Part shown: in pieces, positions 47,006 to 55,762 of the stretch | Layout: each line of letters starts with the position of its first letter | How positions within the stretch are numbered: the first letter of the stretch is position 1 | Assembly (NCBI GenBank): GCA_944391685.1 | Contig: CALXUM010000010.1 | Location: 1 to 64,000 of the forward strand | DNA from: an uncultured Alphaproteobacteria bacterium | Lineage (GTDB): Bacteria > Pseudomonadota > Alphaproteobacteria > RF32 > CAG-239 | DNA length: 64,000 nucleotides | Reading direction: 5' to 3' | Position numbers and translations under genes: made by a program | Notes under the pieces: model-generated | What the model saw: only the letters and a program-made list of their open reading frames with translations | What the model was told of the DNA's origin: nothing | Database searches by the model: none

Positions 47006-47590
47006 GTCCTATCTCCTAAATTTTATTATATGATTGTTAAGGAAAATAAGCAATTGTTTTAAATGGAGAAAATTAAACAAGATACACCGGGGCAGCGGTG
47101 TTTTTTATCTTACAGCTGAATTCGAACAGGCAGTCGCCGTTCTCTTGCAAGCAACAAAAGTCAATAAAAAAGCACCCATTGAAGGGTAGGTTAGTTTCAA
47201 TAAAGGCTCCGGCTTCTAGCTTACTAAGCTCAAAAATATTTTTTCGCTAAGTGCGCGTCGGTCACTTGTTTTCTAATCTTTGTTTTAGCAATTTACATTG
47301 CCTCACAAAGATAATAAAACTACGCCTGAATAAGATAAAAAACACCGGAGCAGCGGTATTTTTTATCTTACAGCTGAATTCGAACAGGCAGTCGCCGTTC
47401 TCTTGCAAGCAACAAAAGCCAATAAAAAAAGCACCCATTGGAGGGTGGGTTAGTTTAAATAAAGGCTCCGGCTTCTAGCTTACTAAGCTCAAAAATATTT
47501 TTTCGCTAAGTGCGCGTCGGTCACTTGTTTTCTAATCTTTGTTTTGGCAATTTACATTGCCTCACAAAGATAACAAAACTACGCCTGTTT

Positions 47591-47634
47591 AAGATAAAAT
47601 ACACCGGAGCAGCGGTGTTTTTTATCTTACAGCT
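47591..47634. terminator. conserved bidirectional hairpin of the tandem unit (copy 3)
   Basis: AAGATAAAATACACCG and CGGTGTTTTTTATCTT form a stem of about 16 bp around GAGCAG, with A and T runs inside the stem. The same structure recurs near 47079-47112 and 47332-47370 with slightly different stem bases. Confidence 0.7.
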
Positions 47635-47682
47635 GAATTCGAACAGGCAGTCGCCGTTCTCTTGCAAGCAACAAAAGTCAAT

Positions 47683-47714
47683 AAAAAAAGCACCCATCGA
47701 AGGGTGCTTTTTTT
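47683..47714 (-). terminator. terminator of the tRNA-Cys/tRNA-Asn transcript
   Basis: AAAAAAAGCACCC (47683-47695) and GGGTGCTTTTTTT (47702-47714), starting 3 bases past the encoded CCA of tRNA-Asn on the minus strand. Confidence 0.88.
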
Positions 47715-47716
47715 AT

Positions 47717-47791
47717 TGGCTCCGGCTGCCTGATTCGAACAGGCGACCGATCGGTTAACAGCCGATTGCTCTACCGCTGAGCTAAGCCGGA
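47717..47791 (-). tRNA. tRNA-Asn (anticodon GTT), CCA encoded
   Basis: The 75-nt cloverleaf closes perfectly: 7-bp acceptor TCCGGCT/AGCCGGA, D arm GCTC/GAGC, anticodon arm ATCGG/CCGAT with loop CTGTTAA, T arm GCCTG/CAGGC with loop TTCGAAT, discriminator G, then CCA. Confidence 0.97.
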
Positions 47792-47809
47792 ATAATACGG
47801 TATTTAATT

Positions 47810-47884
47810 TGGAGGCCGGTACCGGAATTGAACCGATGTACAAGGATTTGCAGTCCTCTGCATGAGCCACTCTGCCAACCGGCC
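47810..47884 (-). tRNA. tRNA-Cys (anticodon GCA), CCA encoded
   Basis: 75 nt: acceptor GGCCGGT/ACCGGCC, anticodon loop CTGCAAA, T loop TTCAATT between ATCGG/CCGGT (one G-U pair), discriminator T, then CCA. First tRNA of a two-tRNA transcript with tRNA-Asn, 18 bp apart. Confidence 0.97.
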
Positions 47885-47916
47885 AACGGTTACCGTTCTC
47901 GCATTCGGTGCCTCTA

Positions 47917-47944
47917 TATATACAGAAAATTTTTCCAACGTCAA
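47917..47944 (-). promoter_or_regulatory. promoter of the tRNA-Cys/tRNA-Asn operon
   Basis: Minus strand: TTGACG (47944-47939), 16-bp spacer, TATATA (47922-47917), followed by a G/C-richer discriminator as in stable-RNA promoters. The start would be about 25 bases before the tRNA-Cys. Confidence 0.75.
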
Positions 47945-48030
47945 TAGCTTTTTTTAAAAAAAATGTTTTTTTATCACAACTTTGTTGTATGATGTAGAAA
48001 GTTCTGTAAAAAAGCAAAAAGAGGAAATAG

Positions 48031-48468
48031 ATGAAAATTGCAATTGCGTCTGATCATGGTGGTTTTGCCTTAAAAGAAGAAATGAAAAAATATTATGAAA
48101 AACAAGGGATTGTTTTGAATGATTTGGGAACTCACTCTGAAGAATCTTGTGATTATCCGTTGATTGCAAAAAAAATGACTGATGCCATTTTGCAAAAAAA
48201 GACAGATTTGGGAATTCTTATTTGCGGAACTGGAATCGGAATTTCAATTGCCGCAAATAGGGTGAAAGGAATCAGAGCCGCCATTTTGTATAATGCAGAT
48301 GTGGCTCGTTTGGCTAAAGAACATAATAATGCCAACATTGCAGTTTTTGGCGGAAGAACACAAACACCTCAAGAAGCAATAAAATTTTTTGAAATTTTTA
48401 AAAATGCAAAATTTGAAGGCGGAAGGCATGAACGTAGAATCGGTGAGTTGGATGATATGGGAGTTTAA
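48031..48468 (+). CDS. rpiB: ribose-5-phosphate isomerase B
   Basis: Interconverts ribose 5-phosphate and ribulose 5-phosphate in the pentose phosphate pathway. The N-terminal [16 protein letters not shown] carries substrate-binding Asp and His, and [22 protein letters not shown] has the catalytic Cys65 and the phosphate loop. 145 residues, standard. AGAGGAAATAG precedes ATG 48031. It is followed after 2 bp by glyA, a conserved alphaproteobacterial pair. Confidence 0.96.
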   Translation: MKIAIASDHGGFALKEEMKKYYEKQGIVLNDLGTHSEESCDYPLIAKKMTDAILQKKTDLGILICGTGIGISIAANRVKGIRAAILYNADVARLAKEHNNANIAVFGGRTQTPQEAIKFFEIFKNAKFEGGRHERRIGELDDMGV

Positions 48469-48470
48469 AA

Positions 48471-49727
48471 ATGGATTTTTGTGAAGATTTAAAAAAAGAA
48501 GATAATGAAATTTTTGGGGCGATTAATAAAGAACTAAAACGTCAACAAAATCAAATAGAACTTATTGCCTCAGAAAATATTGTTTCTAAGGCTGTCTTGG
48601 AAGCTCAGGGTTCAATCCTGACCAATAAGTATGCCGAAGGTTATCCCGGAAAGAGATATTACGGCGGTTGTGGATTTATTGATGAAGTGGAAACTTTGGC
48701 AATTGAGAGAGCTAAAAAGCTTTTTGATGCTGATTATGTTAATGTGCAGCCTCATTCCGGTAGCCAGGCTAATATGGCGGTTTATCTGGCCTTATTGCAA
48801 CCGTTTGATACTATACTGGGTATGAGTCTTGATGCAGGCGGACACCTAACTCATGGAGCAAAAGTTTCCATTTCCGGTAAATGGCTTAACTCTATTGCTT
48901 ATGGCGTACGTAAAGAAGATGGCTTGATTGATTATGAGCAAGTTGAGAAATTGGCATTGGCCAATAAACCAAAACTTATTATTGCCGGAGGTTCAGCGTA
49001 TCCCAGAAGAGTTGATTTTGCTCGTTTCAGGGAGATTGCCGATAAAGTAGGGGCTTATTTGATGGTTGATATGGCTCATTTTGCAGGCCTTGTTGCCGGC
49101 GGGGTGCATCCGAATCCGCTTGAATATGCCGATGTGGTTACCACAACCACTCATAAAACTTTGAGAGGGCCTCGCGGAGGTATGATTTTAACTAATGATG
49201 AAGCTATTGCTAAAAAAATTAACTCCGCTATTTTTCCCGGAACGCAAGGCGGGCCTTTAGAGCATGTGATTGCTGCTAAAGCAGTATGTTTTAAGGAAGC
49301 TTTGACGCCACAATTTAAGGAATATGCCGCTCAAGTAATTAAAAATGCAAAAGTTTTAGGTGAAACTTTAAGAAAACGCGGTTTTGACTTGGTTTCCAAC
49401 GGAACTGACACACATTTGTTGTTGGTGGATTTGCGTCCGAAAGGTATGACCGGAGATGTGGTGGCTGAGGCTTTGGAGAAAGCTCATATGACTTGTAATA
49501 AAAATGCCATTCCGTTTGATCCGATGCCGCCAAAGGTTACTTCGGGAATCCGTTTGGGAACACCGGCCGGAACGACACGCGGCTTTGGAGAGAAAGAGTT
49601 TGAGATGGTGGGAAATTGGATTGCCGATGTGGTGGATGCTTTGGCTTCAGGTGATGCCGAGGAGACAATAAATAAAACAGCAAATAAAGTTATAAAACTT
49701 TGTGAGCAATTTCCGATATATGAATAA
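48471..49727 (+). CDS. glyA: serine hydroxymethyltransferase
   Basis: PLP enzyme that makes glycine and 5,10-methylene-THF from serine. Motifs: [36 protein letters not shown], and [15 protein letters not shown] with the PLP-binding Lys. 418 residues, standard. It lies 2 bp after rpiB, probably one transcript ending at the hairpin directly after its stop. Confidence 0.97.
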   Translation: MDFCEDLKKEDNEIFGAINKELKRQQNQIELIASENIVSKAVLEAQGSILTNKYAEGYPGKRYYGGCGFIDEVETLAIERAKKLFDADYVNVQPHSGSQANMAVYLALLQPFDTILGMSLDAGGHLTHGAKVSISGKWLNSIAYGVRKEDGLIDYEQVEKLALANKPKLIIAGGSAYPRRVDFARFREIADKVGAYLMVDMAHFAGLVAGGVHPNPLEYADVVTTTTHKTLRGPRGGMILTNDEAIAKKINSAIFPGTQGGPLEHVIAAKAVCFKEALTPQFKEYAAQVIKNAKVLGETLRKRGFDLVSNGTDTHLLLVDLRPKGMTGDVVAEALEKAHMTCNKNAIPFDPMPPKVTSGIRLGTPAGTTRGFGEKEFEMVGNWIADVVDALASGDAEETINKTANKVIKLCEQFPIYE

Positions 49728-49766
49728 AAAAAGAGGTAAATGTCGAAAAACATTTACCTCTTTTTT
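49728..49766 (+). terminator. glyA terminator
   Basis: AAAAAGAGGTAAATG pairs with CATTTACCTCTTTTTT over an 8-nt loop. Its T run reaches the 3' end of the convergent lipoprotein gene. Confidence 0.88.
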
Positions 49767-49767
49767 C

Positions 49768-50712
49768 TTAGTAGATTATCACAACGCTTGTGGCAGTAGT
49801 ACCATAGCGATGTATACTTCCTTTCTCTCGCTCTTCCATATAGTTAGTGGGGACGGAGGATATCGTTAGTGATGTATAAATTTTTAACTTATAGGGCGAG
49901 AGTTTAGTCTCTTTTCCATATTGGTTAAAAACTTGCCATTTACCATCTTTTAATACTAAAAAGATGTAGCTTTTGTTGTCTTCCCATTCATATACCTCAA
50001 TAACTGCATCAAAGACAGGAGGAAGGATTTTTCCATTTGAGAAGTCTTTGTTTTTATAGATTCCGTCATCAATGGTTCGGTTATACTTATCTGCACAGAA
50101 GCCAAATTTATTATTTTCTGCGTAGAAATATCCAGAAACTCCGGGGTAGATAAATTGGTGAGGACCAAATTGATTATCTCCGCAGAGAAGGTAACAACCA
50201 TTATTTGTTGATACAAGATTTACGGGAGATATATCTCTTACAAAGTAGTGTCCGTAAGGATGTTCCCCTAAGGATATGACTGTTTTGGGAGCGTTTCCAT
50301 CAAGAAGCAGTTTTCCTTTTATAGTATATAACTCCTCCTTGCCGTCATTAATGGTTCTCCAGAAATTGTGGCCTGAGTGTATACTAAGGAATATGGAATC
50401 GTAATTTGTTTCCAGTAAAGTTTGCCTGATTATCTCGGTTCGTTTGAGTTTGTCTTTTCCGATCCATTTTTCTTTGACGGTATGTTGAACACCGAAGACG
50501 TCAAATGTTTCGTTTTTCAACTCATATTTGCCTTTTTCGGCATAGCCTTCTTTTACGATGGTGTCAATTATGGCAGCACCATATTTGATTTTGCCGTCAA
50601 CTTTTAGAGATGTTTTGCACACTCCAAAAGCTTCTACATATTCAATTTTTTCTTTGTTTGTACATGAGCAGATACCTAGAACTGCAAGCATGTAGATAAC
50701 TAACTTTTTCAT
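49768..50712 (-). CDS. putative lipoprotein with WG-repeat-like C terminus
   Basis: The N terminus MKKLVIYMLAVLGICSC fits a lipoprotein signal with Cys17 as anchor (box Ile-Cys-Ser-Cys). The C-terminal half resembles WG beta repeats: KILPPVFDAVIEVYEWEDNK followed by LVLKDGKWQVFNQYGKE. The middle is beta-rich with many Tyr and His. ATG 50712 has no Shine-Dalgarno site; its leader is A/T-rich, unlike most genes here. It is a lone minus-strand gene between glyA and murF. The signal, the lack of a ribosome site and the style of the protein recall Bacteroidota lipoproteins, so an import is possible. Function unknown. Confidence 0.72.
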   Translation of the reverse strand: MKKLVIYMLAVLGICSCTNKEKIEYVEAFGVCKTSLKVDGKIKYGAAIIDTIVKEGYAEKGKYELKNETFDVFGVQHTVKEKWIGKDKLKRTEIIRQTLLETNYDSIFLSIHSGHNFWRTINDGKEELYTIKGKLLLDGNAPKTVISLGEHPYGHYFVRDISPVNLVSTNNGCYLLCGDNQFGPHQFIYPGVSGYFYAENNKFGFCADKYNRTIDDGIYKNKDFSNGKILPPVFDAVIEVYEWEDNKSYIFLVLKDGKWQVFNQYGKETKLSPYKLKIYTSLTISSVPTNYMEEREKGSIHRYGTTATSVVIIY

Positions 50713-50869
50713 ACTTTTTGATTTTAATAAATGTTAATAATTATTTGTTTGTTCGTATAATAATTGTTTTTTATAAAATTTTCAAGACAAAATTTTCCAA
50801 AAAAATTTTTAAATAAAATATTCACTTTTAAATGCTAGTTTTTTATAAATTAGTTTCAGTGAGGTAGGC

Positions 50870-52192
50870 ATGCAAAAAATAAATTCAAAAAAGATTGTTG
50901 AGATTGTTGCTTCAACATCTGAGCCGATTGATGTTGATGTGGAAAATATTGTTACAGATAGCCGTAAAGTGAAAGAGGGGGATCTTTTTATTGCAATTAA
51001 AGGTGGGAAATTTGATGCTCATGATTTTGTGAAAGAAGTGATTGATAAAGGAGCCTCTTTGGCAATTGTTGAACGTTTGATTCCTGAAGTGTCAGAAAAC
51101 AGGCAGATTGTGGTGAATAATTCTTTGCAGGCTTATGGTAGAATCGGGGCTTATAATCGTTCTCGTTTTAAGGGTATTGTTATAGGTTTAACCGGAAGTG
51201 CAGGTAAGACAACTACCAAAGAAGAGATTAAGTTTGTGTTGTCTAAATTTGGAAAAGTTTATGCAACCGAAGGAAACCACAATAATAATGTTGGTGTGCC
51301 GATTACGCTTTGTGAAATGGACATGAGTGCCGATTATGCAATTATTGAAATGGGAATGAGTGCAAAAGGCGAGATTGAGGAATTGGTGTCTTATGTTAAG
51401 CCGGATATTGCATTGATTACCAATGTTTATCCTATGCATATTGAGTTTTTTCCTAATTTTGAGGGTATTGCCGAAGCTAAGGCCGAAATATTTAAAAGTT
51501 TGAAAAAAGGCGGAACAGCCATAATCAATGAAGATACTAATTTTGCCGATTTGTTGGAAAAAAGAGCTTTGGAAAATGGGGCAAAAATACTTAAATTCGG
51601 CAAAAAATCACATCCTGATGTTAAACTTGAATTGGCTGATGACGGAGAGCATAATTTTTATAATGCTTGGTGCGCTTTAAGTGTGGTTAGTGCCCTAGGA
51701 CTTGATGTTGGAAAAGCTGCTAAAGTTTTGAAAGATTTTAAAGCTTTGCCGGGTAGGGGGATGAAGCATCAACTAAAATTGCCAAATGGTGGAATATATA
51801 CTTTGATTGATGATAGCTATTCCGGTCAACCTGAGGCGATGAAGCTGGCTATTGAAACCTTGGGAAAAAATAATTGCAAAGGCAGAAAAATTGTCGTTTT
51901 GGGTAAAATGGCCGAACTTGGAGATACTTCAAAATCAAGACATATTGAAATCGGAAAAGCGGTCGCAGCTGCCAAAATAGATGTAGTTGTCGGGGTTTGT
52001 CCTGAAATGAAAGATATGTTGGCTCAGCTTCCACCCTCTATTGAACAGTATTATTTTGAAAATAAAGAAGGTTTAGATGAATTTTTAATCAATAAATTGT
52101 TGCAAAATAATGATATTGTCCTTATAAAGGGAGCCAGATATTCTTCAAAACTTTATCAGGTAACGGATAAACTTATTGAAAGCGGAAAATAA
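50870..52192 (+). CDS. murF: UDP-N-acetylmuramoyl-tripeptide--D-alanyl-D-alanine ligase
   Basis: Adds D-Ala-D-Ala to the UDP-MurNAc tripeptide, the last cytoplasmic step of peptidoglycan precursor synthesis. [20 protein letters not shown] is the N-terminal domain motif, [16 protein letters not shown] the ATP loop (about 108-123), [14 protein letters not shown] and [13 protein letters not shown] the Mur-ligase core, and [12 protein letters not shown] the C-terminal domain. 440 residues. It is away from the usual division/cell-wall cluster, heading an operon with nrdR and nusB. GAGGTAGGC precedes ATG 50870. Confidence 0.94.
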   Translation: MQKINSKKIVEIVASTSEPIDVDVENIVTDSRKVKEGDLFIAIKGGKFDAHDFVKEVIDKGASLAIVERLIPEVSENRQIVVNNSLQAYGRIGAYNRSRFKGIVIGLTGSAGKTTTKEEIKFVLSKFGKVYATEGNHNNNVGVPITLCEMDMSADYAIIEMGMSAKGEIEELVSYVKPDIALITNVYPMHIEFFPNFEGIAEAKAEIFKSLKKGGTAIINEDTNFADLLEKRALENGAKILKFGKKSHPDVKLELADDGEHNFYNAWCALSVVSALGLDVGKAAKVLKDFKALPGRGMKHQLKLPNGGIYTLIDDSYSGQPEAMKLAIETLGKNNCKGRKIVVLGKMAELGDTSKSRHIEIGKAVAAAKIDVVVGVCPEMKDMLAQLPPSIEQYYFENKEGLDEFLINKLLQNNDIVLIKGARYSSKLYQVTDKLIESGK

Positions 52193-52665
52193 TGAAATGT
52201 CCTTTTTGCGGATGTGATGATACTCAGGTTAAAGATTCACGCAATGCCGATGACAATACGGCAATCAGAAGACGGCGAGAATGTCCTGAATGCGGTTCAA
52301 GATTTACAACCTTTGAGCGGGTGCAGCTGCGTGATTTGATTGTTGTTAAAAAAAACGGTGAAAAGGTTATATTTGATCGTGATAAGTTGGCACGTTCAAT
52401 TGATGTTGCCGTAAGAAAGCGTCCGGTAACAGCTGAGAGAGTTGAAAAAATAGTAAACTCAATTCAACGTCGTTTGGAAATTTCAGGCGAGACCGAAATT
52501 CCTTCAACCGTTATCGGGGAATATGTGATGGAAGCTTTAGCTAATTTGGATCATATTGCTTATATTCGTTTTGCATCGGTTTATCGTGATTTCAGAGAAG
52601 TTAAGGATTTTGAAGATTTTGTGGATACCATTGATAAGATGGCCAAGCCTCAAGGAGATGAATAA
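52192..52665 (+). CDS. nrdR: transcriptional repressor NrdR
   Basis: Zinc- and ATP/dATP-sensing repressor of ribonucleotide reductase genes. The N-terminal zinc ribbon has Cys3, Cys6, Cys31 and Cys34 ([23 protein letters not shown]). The ATP-cone domain covers about 49-139. 157 residues. Its ATG overlaps the murF stop by one base, and its own stop overlaps the nusB start in the same way. Confidence 0.97.
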   Translation: MKCPFCGCDDTQVKDSRNADDNTAIRRRRECPECGSRFTTFERVQLRDLIVVKKNGEKVIFDRDKLARSIDVAVRKRPVTAERVEKIVNSIQRRLEISGETEIPSTVIGEYVMEALANLDHIAYIRFASVYRDFREVKDFEDFVDTIDKMAKPQGDE

Positions 52666-53156
52666 TGGCTAAATTTGTTTCAGAAAAAATTAAAATGAAA
52701 TCAGCAGCAAGGTTAGCTGCTGTGCAGGCTACTTATATGATTGAGTACGGACAGTTGCCTGTTGATGAGGTTATTAAAGATTTTATTAACGGGGAAGTCG
52801 GTCGATATGTGATTGAGGAAGAAAACGACGGTTATGAAGAGCATGAAAATTTGGTTGAAGTAGGTGAAATGGACAGCAATTATTTTGCTACTTTGACCCG
52901 CGGGGTGCATACTCAAAAAGAACAGTTGGAAAAATCTTTGGCACATTATTTGCGTGAAGGGTGGAATTTTGAACGATTTGACGGGACATTGCGAGCATTG
53001 TTGCTTTGTGCAACTTATGAATTGGTTAATACCAAAGATGTTGATGCCAATGTTATTATTAAAGAATATGTTGATTTGGCTTATGCTTTCTTTACCAAAA
53101 GCGAGCCTAAAATGGTGAATGCTTTGTTGGATCAAATTTCTCATGCTTTGCGTTAA
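52665..53156 (+). CDS. nusB: transcription antitermination factor NusB
   Basis: All-helical protein that binds boxA RNA with S10 for rRNA antitermination. SAARLAAVQATYMIEYGQ is the family start, and FDGTLRALLLCATYELVN and VIIKEYVDLAYAFFTKSEPKMVNALLDQIS the C-terminal signature helices. It has 163 residues with an acidic insertion near 48-62. Translationally coupled to nrdR; def follows after 12 bp. Confidence 0.95.
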   Translation: MAKFVSEKIKMKSAARLAAVQATYMIEYGQLPVDEVIKDFINGEVGRYVIEEENDGYEEHENLVEVGEMDSNYFATLTRGVHTQKEQLEKSLAHYLREGWNFERFDGTLRALLLCATYELVNTKDVDANVIIKEYVDLAYAFFTKSEPKMVNALLDQISHALR

Positions 53157-53168
53157 TCAGAGGTAAAA

Positions 53169-53684
53169 ATGGTAAAATTAAAAGTATATGAATACCCTCA
53201 TCCGATACTGAAAAAAAAGGCTCAAAAAGTAGATAAAGTTGATGATGAGTTACGAGCCTTTATGGATGATATGTTGGAAACAATGTATGCTTATAATGGA
53301 TGTGGATTGGCGGCACCGCAGGTTGGAATTTCCAAACGGGTGGTGGTTATAGATATTGCTCGTGAAGATGAAGAACCAAATCCTCTTTATATGGCTAATC
53401 CGGAAATTGTTTGGAAATCCGAAGAGACCGAAGTTTGTGAAGAAGGGTGCCTTTCATTACCGGAGATGCGTGCCGAAGTTGAGCGTCCGGCCAGTGTTAA
53501 GATTAGATATCTTGATTATGACGGTAATGAGTGTGAATTGTTGGCAGAAGATTTTTTGGCGGTGGCTGCTCAGCATGAGTTGGACCATTTAGACGGTGTT
53601 TTATATATTGACCACATAAGTCGTCTTAAAAGGCAGATGTTGGTTAAGAAGTTGGAAAAAAGTCGGGGGCAAAAACGCGGATAA
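53169..53684 (+). CDS. def: peptide deformylase; 3' end lies in a palindromic repeat
   Basis: Removes the formyl group from nascent Met. Motif 1 GCGLAAPQVG (about 44-53), motif 2 EEGCLSLPE with the metal Cys, and motif 3 QHELDHLDG with HExxH are all present. 171 residues, normal. The last codons (ending RGQKRG) fall within the left arm of an inverted repeat starting at 53669. AGAGGTAAAA precedes ATG 53169. Same strand as fmt; the two usually form a pair, here separated by the repeat. Confidence 0.97.
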   Translation: MVKLKVYEYPHPILKKKAQKVDKVDDELRAFMDDMLETMYAYNGCGLAAPQVGISKRVVVIDIAREDEEPNPLYMANPEIVWKSEETEVCEEGCLSLPEMRAEVERPASVKIRYLDYDGNECELLAEDFLAVAAQHELDHLDGVLYIDHISRLKRQMLVKKLEKSRGQKRG

Positions 53685-53840
53685 CAATTCATCTGAAGCG
53701 ATTTGTTCAAGGTTCGAAAAATTCATGTACTTTTTTGTACACTAAAATTTTTCTCACTTTTCAAATCACTTCATCTAAACTGTTCTACGCGTTTTTGCTT
53801 TATATAACGGATAACAATTTATCTGAGGCGATTTGTTCAA
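53669..53840. repeat. palindromic repeat element between def and fmt, plus partial extra copy
   Basis: Arms 53669-53730 and 53737-53798, 62 bases each around a TTTTTT loop, match as an imperfect inverted repeat; the outermost 11 bases (GCAAAAACGCG) are perfectly complementary and the hairpin tip ATGTAC/GTAC also pairs. Bases 53808-53840 repeat 53678-53710 with two mismatches in 33. The left arm starts within def. It looks like a small palindromic mobile-type element, with no protein coding. Confidence 0.75.
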
Positions 53841-53876
53841 AGCTAATATATTAAATTTGATTTTTGGGGTAAAGAG

Positions 53877-54794
53877 ATGAAAATTGTTTTTATGGGAACA
53901 CCTGATTTTGCAGTGCCGGTTTTGGAAGCATTATTGAAAGAACATGAAGTGATTTGTGTTTATTGTCAGGCTCCAAAAGAGGCGGGCAGAGGGCATAAAA
54001 TAGTTAAATCTCCGGTGCAAGTTTGTGCCGAGGCTCATAATATTGAGGTGAGAACTCCAAAAACTTTGCGTAATGAAGATGAGCAGGAAAAATTTAAGGC
54101 TTTGGATGCTGATATTGCAATTGTGGCGGCGTATGGTTTGATTTTGCCAAAGGCGGTGATTGAGGCTTTTCAATGGGGATGTTTGAATGTGCACGGTTCT
54201 TTATTGCCCCGTTGGCGAGGAGCTGCTCCCATACAAAGAGCAATTGAAGCCGGAGATGACAAAACCGGAATAACCATTATGCAAATAGTTGAAGCTTTGG
54301 ATGCCGGAGCAATGTATAAAAAAGGAGAAATTGCCATTACAGAAAATACTACAGGCGGCAGTTTGCATGATGAAATGGCTAAGTTGGGGGCAAAATTAAT
54401 GCTTGAGGTGTTGGCTGATTTGACGAATATTAAACCCGAGCCGCAAGATGAAAGCTTGGTTACTTATGCCGCAAAAATTGATAAGTCAGAGTGTAAAATT
54501 GATTTTTCCATGCCGGCAGAAGCTTTGGAGCGAAAGATAAGAGCATTTAATCCATATCCGGCAATGTTTTTTGAATACGAAGGAGAGCGTTTTAAGGTCT
54601 TGCGGGCCGAAGCTTTAGATGCTTCTGCCGGACGTGAAGCCGGAACAATTGTGCCTAATGATACAGGATTATTGATTGAATGCGGGCAGGGAATGTTGCT
54701 GGTGACTGAAATTCAACGTCAGGGTAAAAAGGCAATGAAGACGGAAGAGCTTTTGCGTGGTTTTTCTTTCAAAGATGAAGTGGTATTAAAATAG
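53877..54794 (+). CDS. fmt: methionyl-tRNA formyltransferase
   Basis: Formylates initiator Met-tRNA using 10-formyl-THF. The N-terminal MKIVFMGTPDFAVPVLEALL, LNVHGSLLPRWRGAAPIQRA with the catalytic Asn-His region, and GITIMQIVEALDAGAMY are signatures; the C-terminal OB-like domain starts near 205. 305 residues. GGGGTAAAGAG precedes ATG 53877. Functional partner of def, whose product removes the formyl group. Confidence 0.97.
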   Translation: MKIVFMGTPDFAVPVLEALLKEHEVICVYCQAPKEAGRGHKIVKSPVQVCAEAHNIEVRTPKTLRNEDEQEKFKALDADIAIVAAYGLILPKAVIEAFQWGCLNVHGSLLPRWRGAAPIQRAIEAGDDKTGITIMQIVEALDAGAMYKKGEIAITENTTGGSLHDEMAKLGAKLMLEVLADLTNIKPEPQDESLVTYAAKIDKSECKIDFSMPAEALERKIRAFNPYPAMFFEYEGERFKVLRAEALDASAGREAGTIVPNDTGLLIECGQGMLLVTEIQRQGKKAMKTEELLRGFSFKDEVVLK

Positions 54795-54795
54795 C

Positions 54796-54825
54796 CAAAA
54801 GCCCTCTTAAAAAAGAGGGCTTTTG
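54796..54825. terminator. bidirectional terminator after fmt
   Basis: CAAAAGCCCTCTT (54796-54808) and AAGAGGGCTTTTG (54813-54825) with a 4-nt loop, between convergent genes. Confidence 0.88.
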
Positions 54826-54826
54826 C

Positions 54827-55753
54827 TTATTTGTAGAGTTGTTCCAATTCAATTATATTCCAATCAGAGTCGCTCCACTCTTCTTCTGGCTTTTCTCTGA
54901 TCTTTTCGGCCAGTTTTGAAAGACGATTATAAACCAGAATACTCATTGAGTTTTTCCGAATTAATGGACAAAGCTCCTTTAAGAGCTTGAAGGTCTCGGG
55001 ACTTACCCAGTTACCGTAAAAAAGGTATTGAATAAGGTTGGGATGAGAGTATCCTGTTACTTGAATACTCTTCTTTATAAATTCAAAACACAGATCTTTG
55101 ACTGCTGGGTCTGTTGATCTTGTTTTTTTATTATATGTTCCCATGACAACTTCAACTTGCTTCTCAAATATAAACGGATCATATGATAAATCCGGGTTGA
55201 GAGCTATGTTTAACAGAGACTTTCTTACTGCATATCCATTAGCCCTTAGGCGTTTTATATGCTTTATAGTTTGACGAAGATATAACATATTTTCTTTGGT
55301 TATATCATCGTCTTTTTCCTTGCTTTGAGCATAATCCATAATTCTTGCTACGGGAACGTTATCAATCAACATTTGGTAAGCTTCATTAGAGAAGCTTTTG
55401 GTTTTATCCAAAAGATGCTTGATAATGCTTATAAACCTGGCAGTATATTTATCGCCGGTTTGAGCATATCTTTTTTGAGCCATAGCAAGAACTTTTTGGA
55501 AATTGCTGTTGCTTGCAGCAAAACTTGCAAAAAGTTCAGGCGTCTTTGTTGCCAACCCTTGGCGCTCCAGCTCTTTTAGAGTATTTTCCTTCCAAATATT
55601 GCTGATATTTTTTTCTGCAATAATAATTAGATTTAACTCTTTTTTTAGAGCTGAAAGTTCTTTGCCGGAGTTTAGCTGGCAAATTAGCCATTTGCGTGCA
55701 ACCGTAGTTGCTTGAGAAAGGGTTGTTCTTTCCTCGTGATTCAACTTTTTCAT
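54827..55753 (-). CDS. insular hypothetical protein, all-helical (308 aa)
   Basis: No recognised domain. The chain is helical, rich in Leu, Lys and Glu, with repeated short helix pairs that could form an alpha solenoid; no signal peptide or membrane segment. No Shine-Dalgarno site is present: the bases before ATG 55753 are a run of A and T. Codon use looks less AT-biased than in neighbours (more CTC, AAG, GAG), by eye. It follows the 89-residue gene by 9 bp, so the two probably form one transcript. Possible imported pair; function unknown. Confidence 0.7.
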   Translation of the reverse strand: MKKLNHEERTTLSQATTVARKWLICQLNSGKELSALKKELNLIIIAEKNISNIWKENTLKELERQGLATKTPELFASFAASNSNFQKVLAMAQKRYAQTGDKYTARFISIIKHLLDKTKSFSNEAYQMLIDNVPVARIMDYAQSKEKDDDITKENMLYLRQTIKHIKRLRANGYAVRKSLLNIALNPDLSYDPFIFEKQVEVVMGTYNKKTRSTDPAVKDLCFEFIKKSIQVTGYSHPNLIQYLFYGNWVSPETFKLLKELCPLIRKNSMSILVYNRLSKLAEKIREKPEEEWSDSDWNIIELEQLYK

Positions 55754-55762
55754 TTTGTTTAT

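Larger units (their letters stand above)
47074..47716. repeat. three tandem 258-bp repeats with tRNA-like fragments and hairpins
   Basis: No gene is supported in the 711 bases from 47006 to 47716. Units start near 47074, 47332 and 47591 (ACACCGG anchors at 47084, 47342, 47601; spacing 258 and 259), nearly identical between copies. Each holds a long bidirectional hairpin (GATAAAAnACACCG / CGGTGTTTTTTATC), a stretch containing ATTCGAACAGGC, which matches the T-arm complement of the adjacent tRNA-Asn, and a GCACCC/GGGTGC-type hairpin. That second hairpin is intact only in copy 3, where it is the tRNA terminator. Copies 1 and 2 also carry GGCTCCGGCT, the tRNA-Asn 3' acceptor end. The array looks like repeated duplication of the tRNA 3' flank followed by decay. 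Confidence 0.88.

Noticed and set aside
47074..47716. CRISPR-like array
   Set aside because: Unit length is 258 bp with no short repeats separated by unique spacers, and no cas genes are present.
47251..47758. Two similar reading frames (75 and 82 codons) starting MRVGHLF in the tandem repeats
   Set aside because: They run across hairpins, a terminator and, in the second case, antisense through tRNA-Asn (ending in a DSNRRP-type tRNA translation). Their similarity comes from the DNA repeat, not from coding constraint.
47717..47884. Integration site of a mobile element at the tRNA genes
   Set aside because: The repeats carry tRNA fragments but no integrase, phage or plasmid gene lies nearby; XerC at 11056 is a housekeeping recombinase.
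53678..53690. lac-operator-like sequence CGGATAACAATT
   Set aside because: It is part of the palindromic repeat, recurs at 53808, and no LacI-type regulator or sugar operon is nearby.
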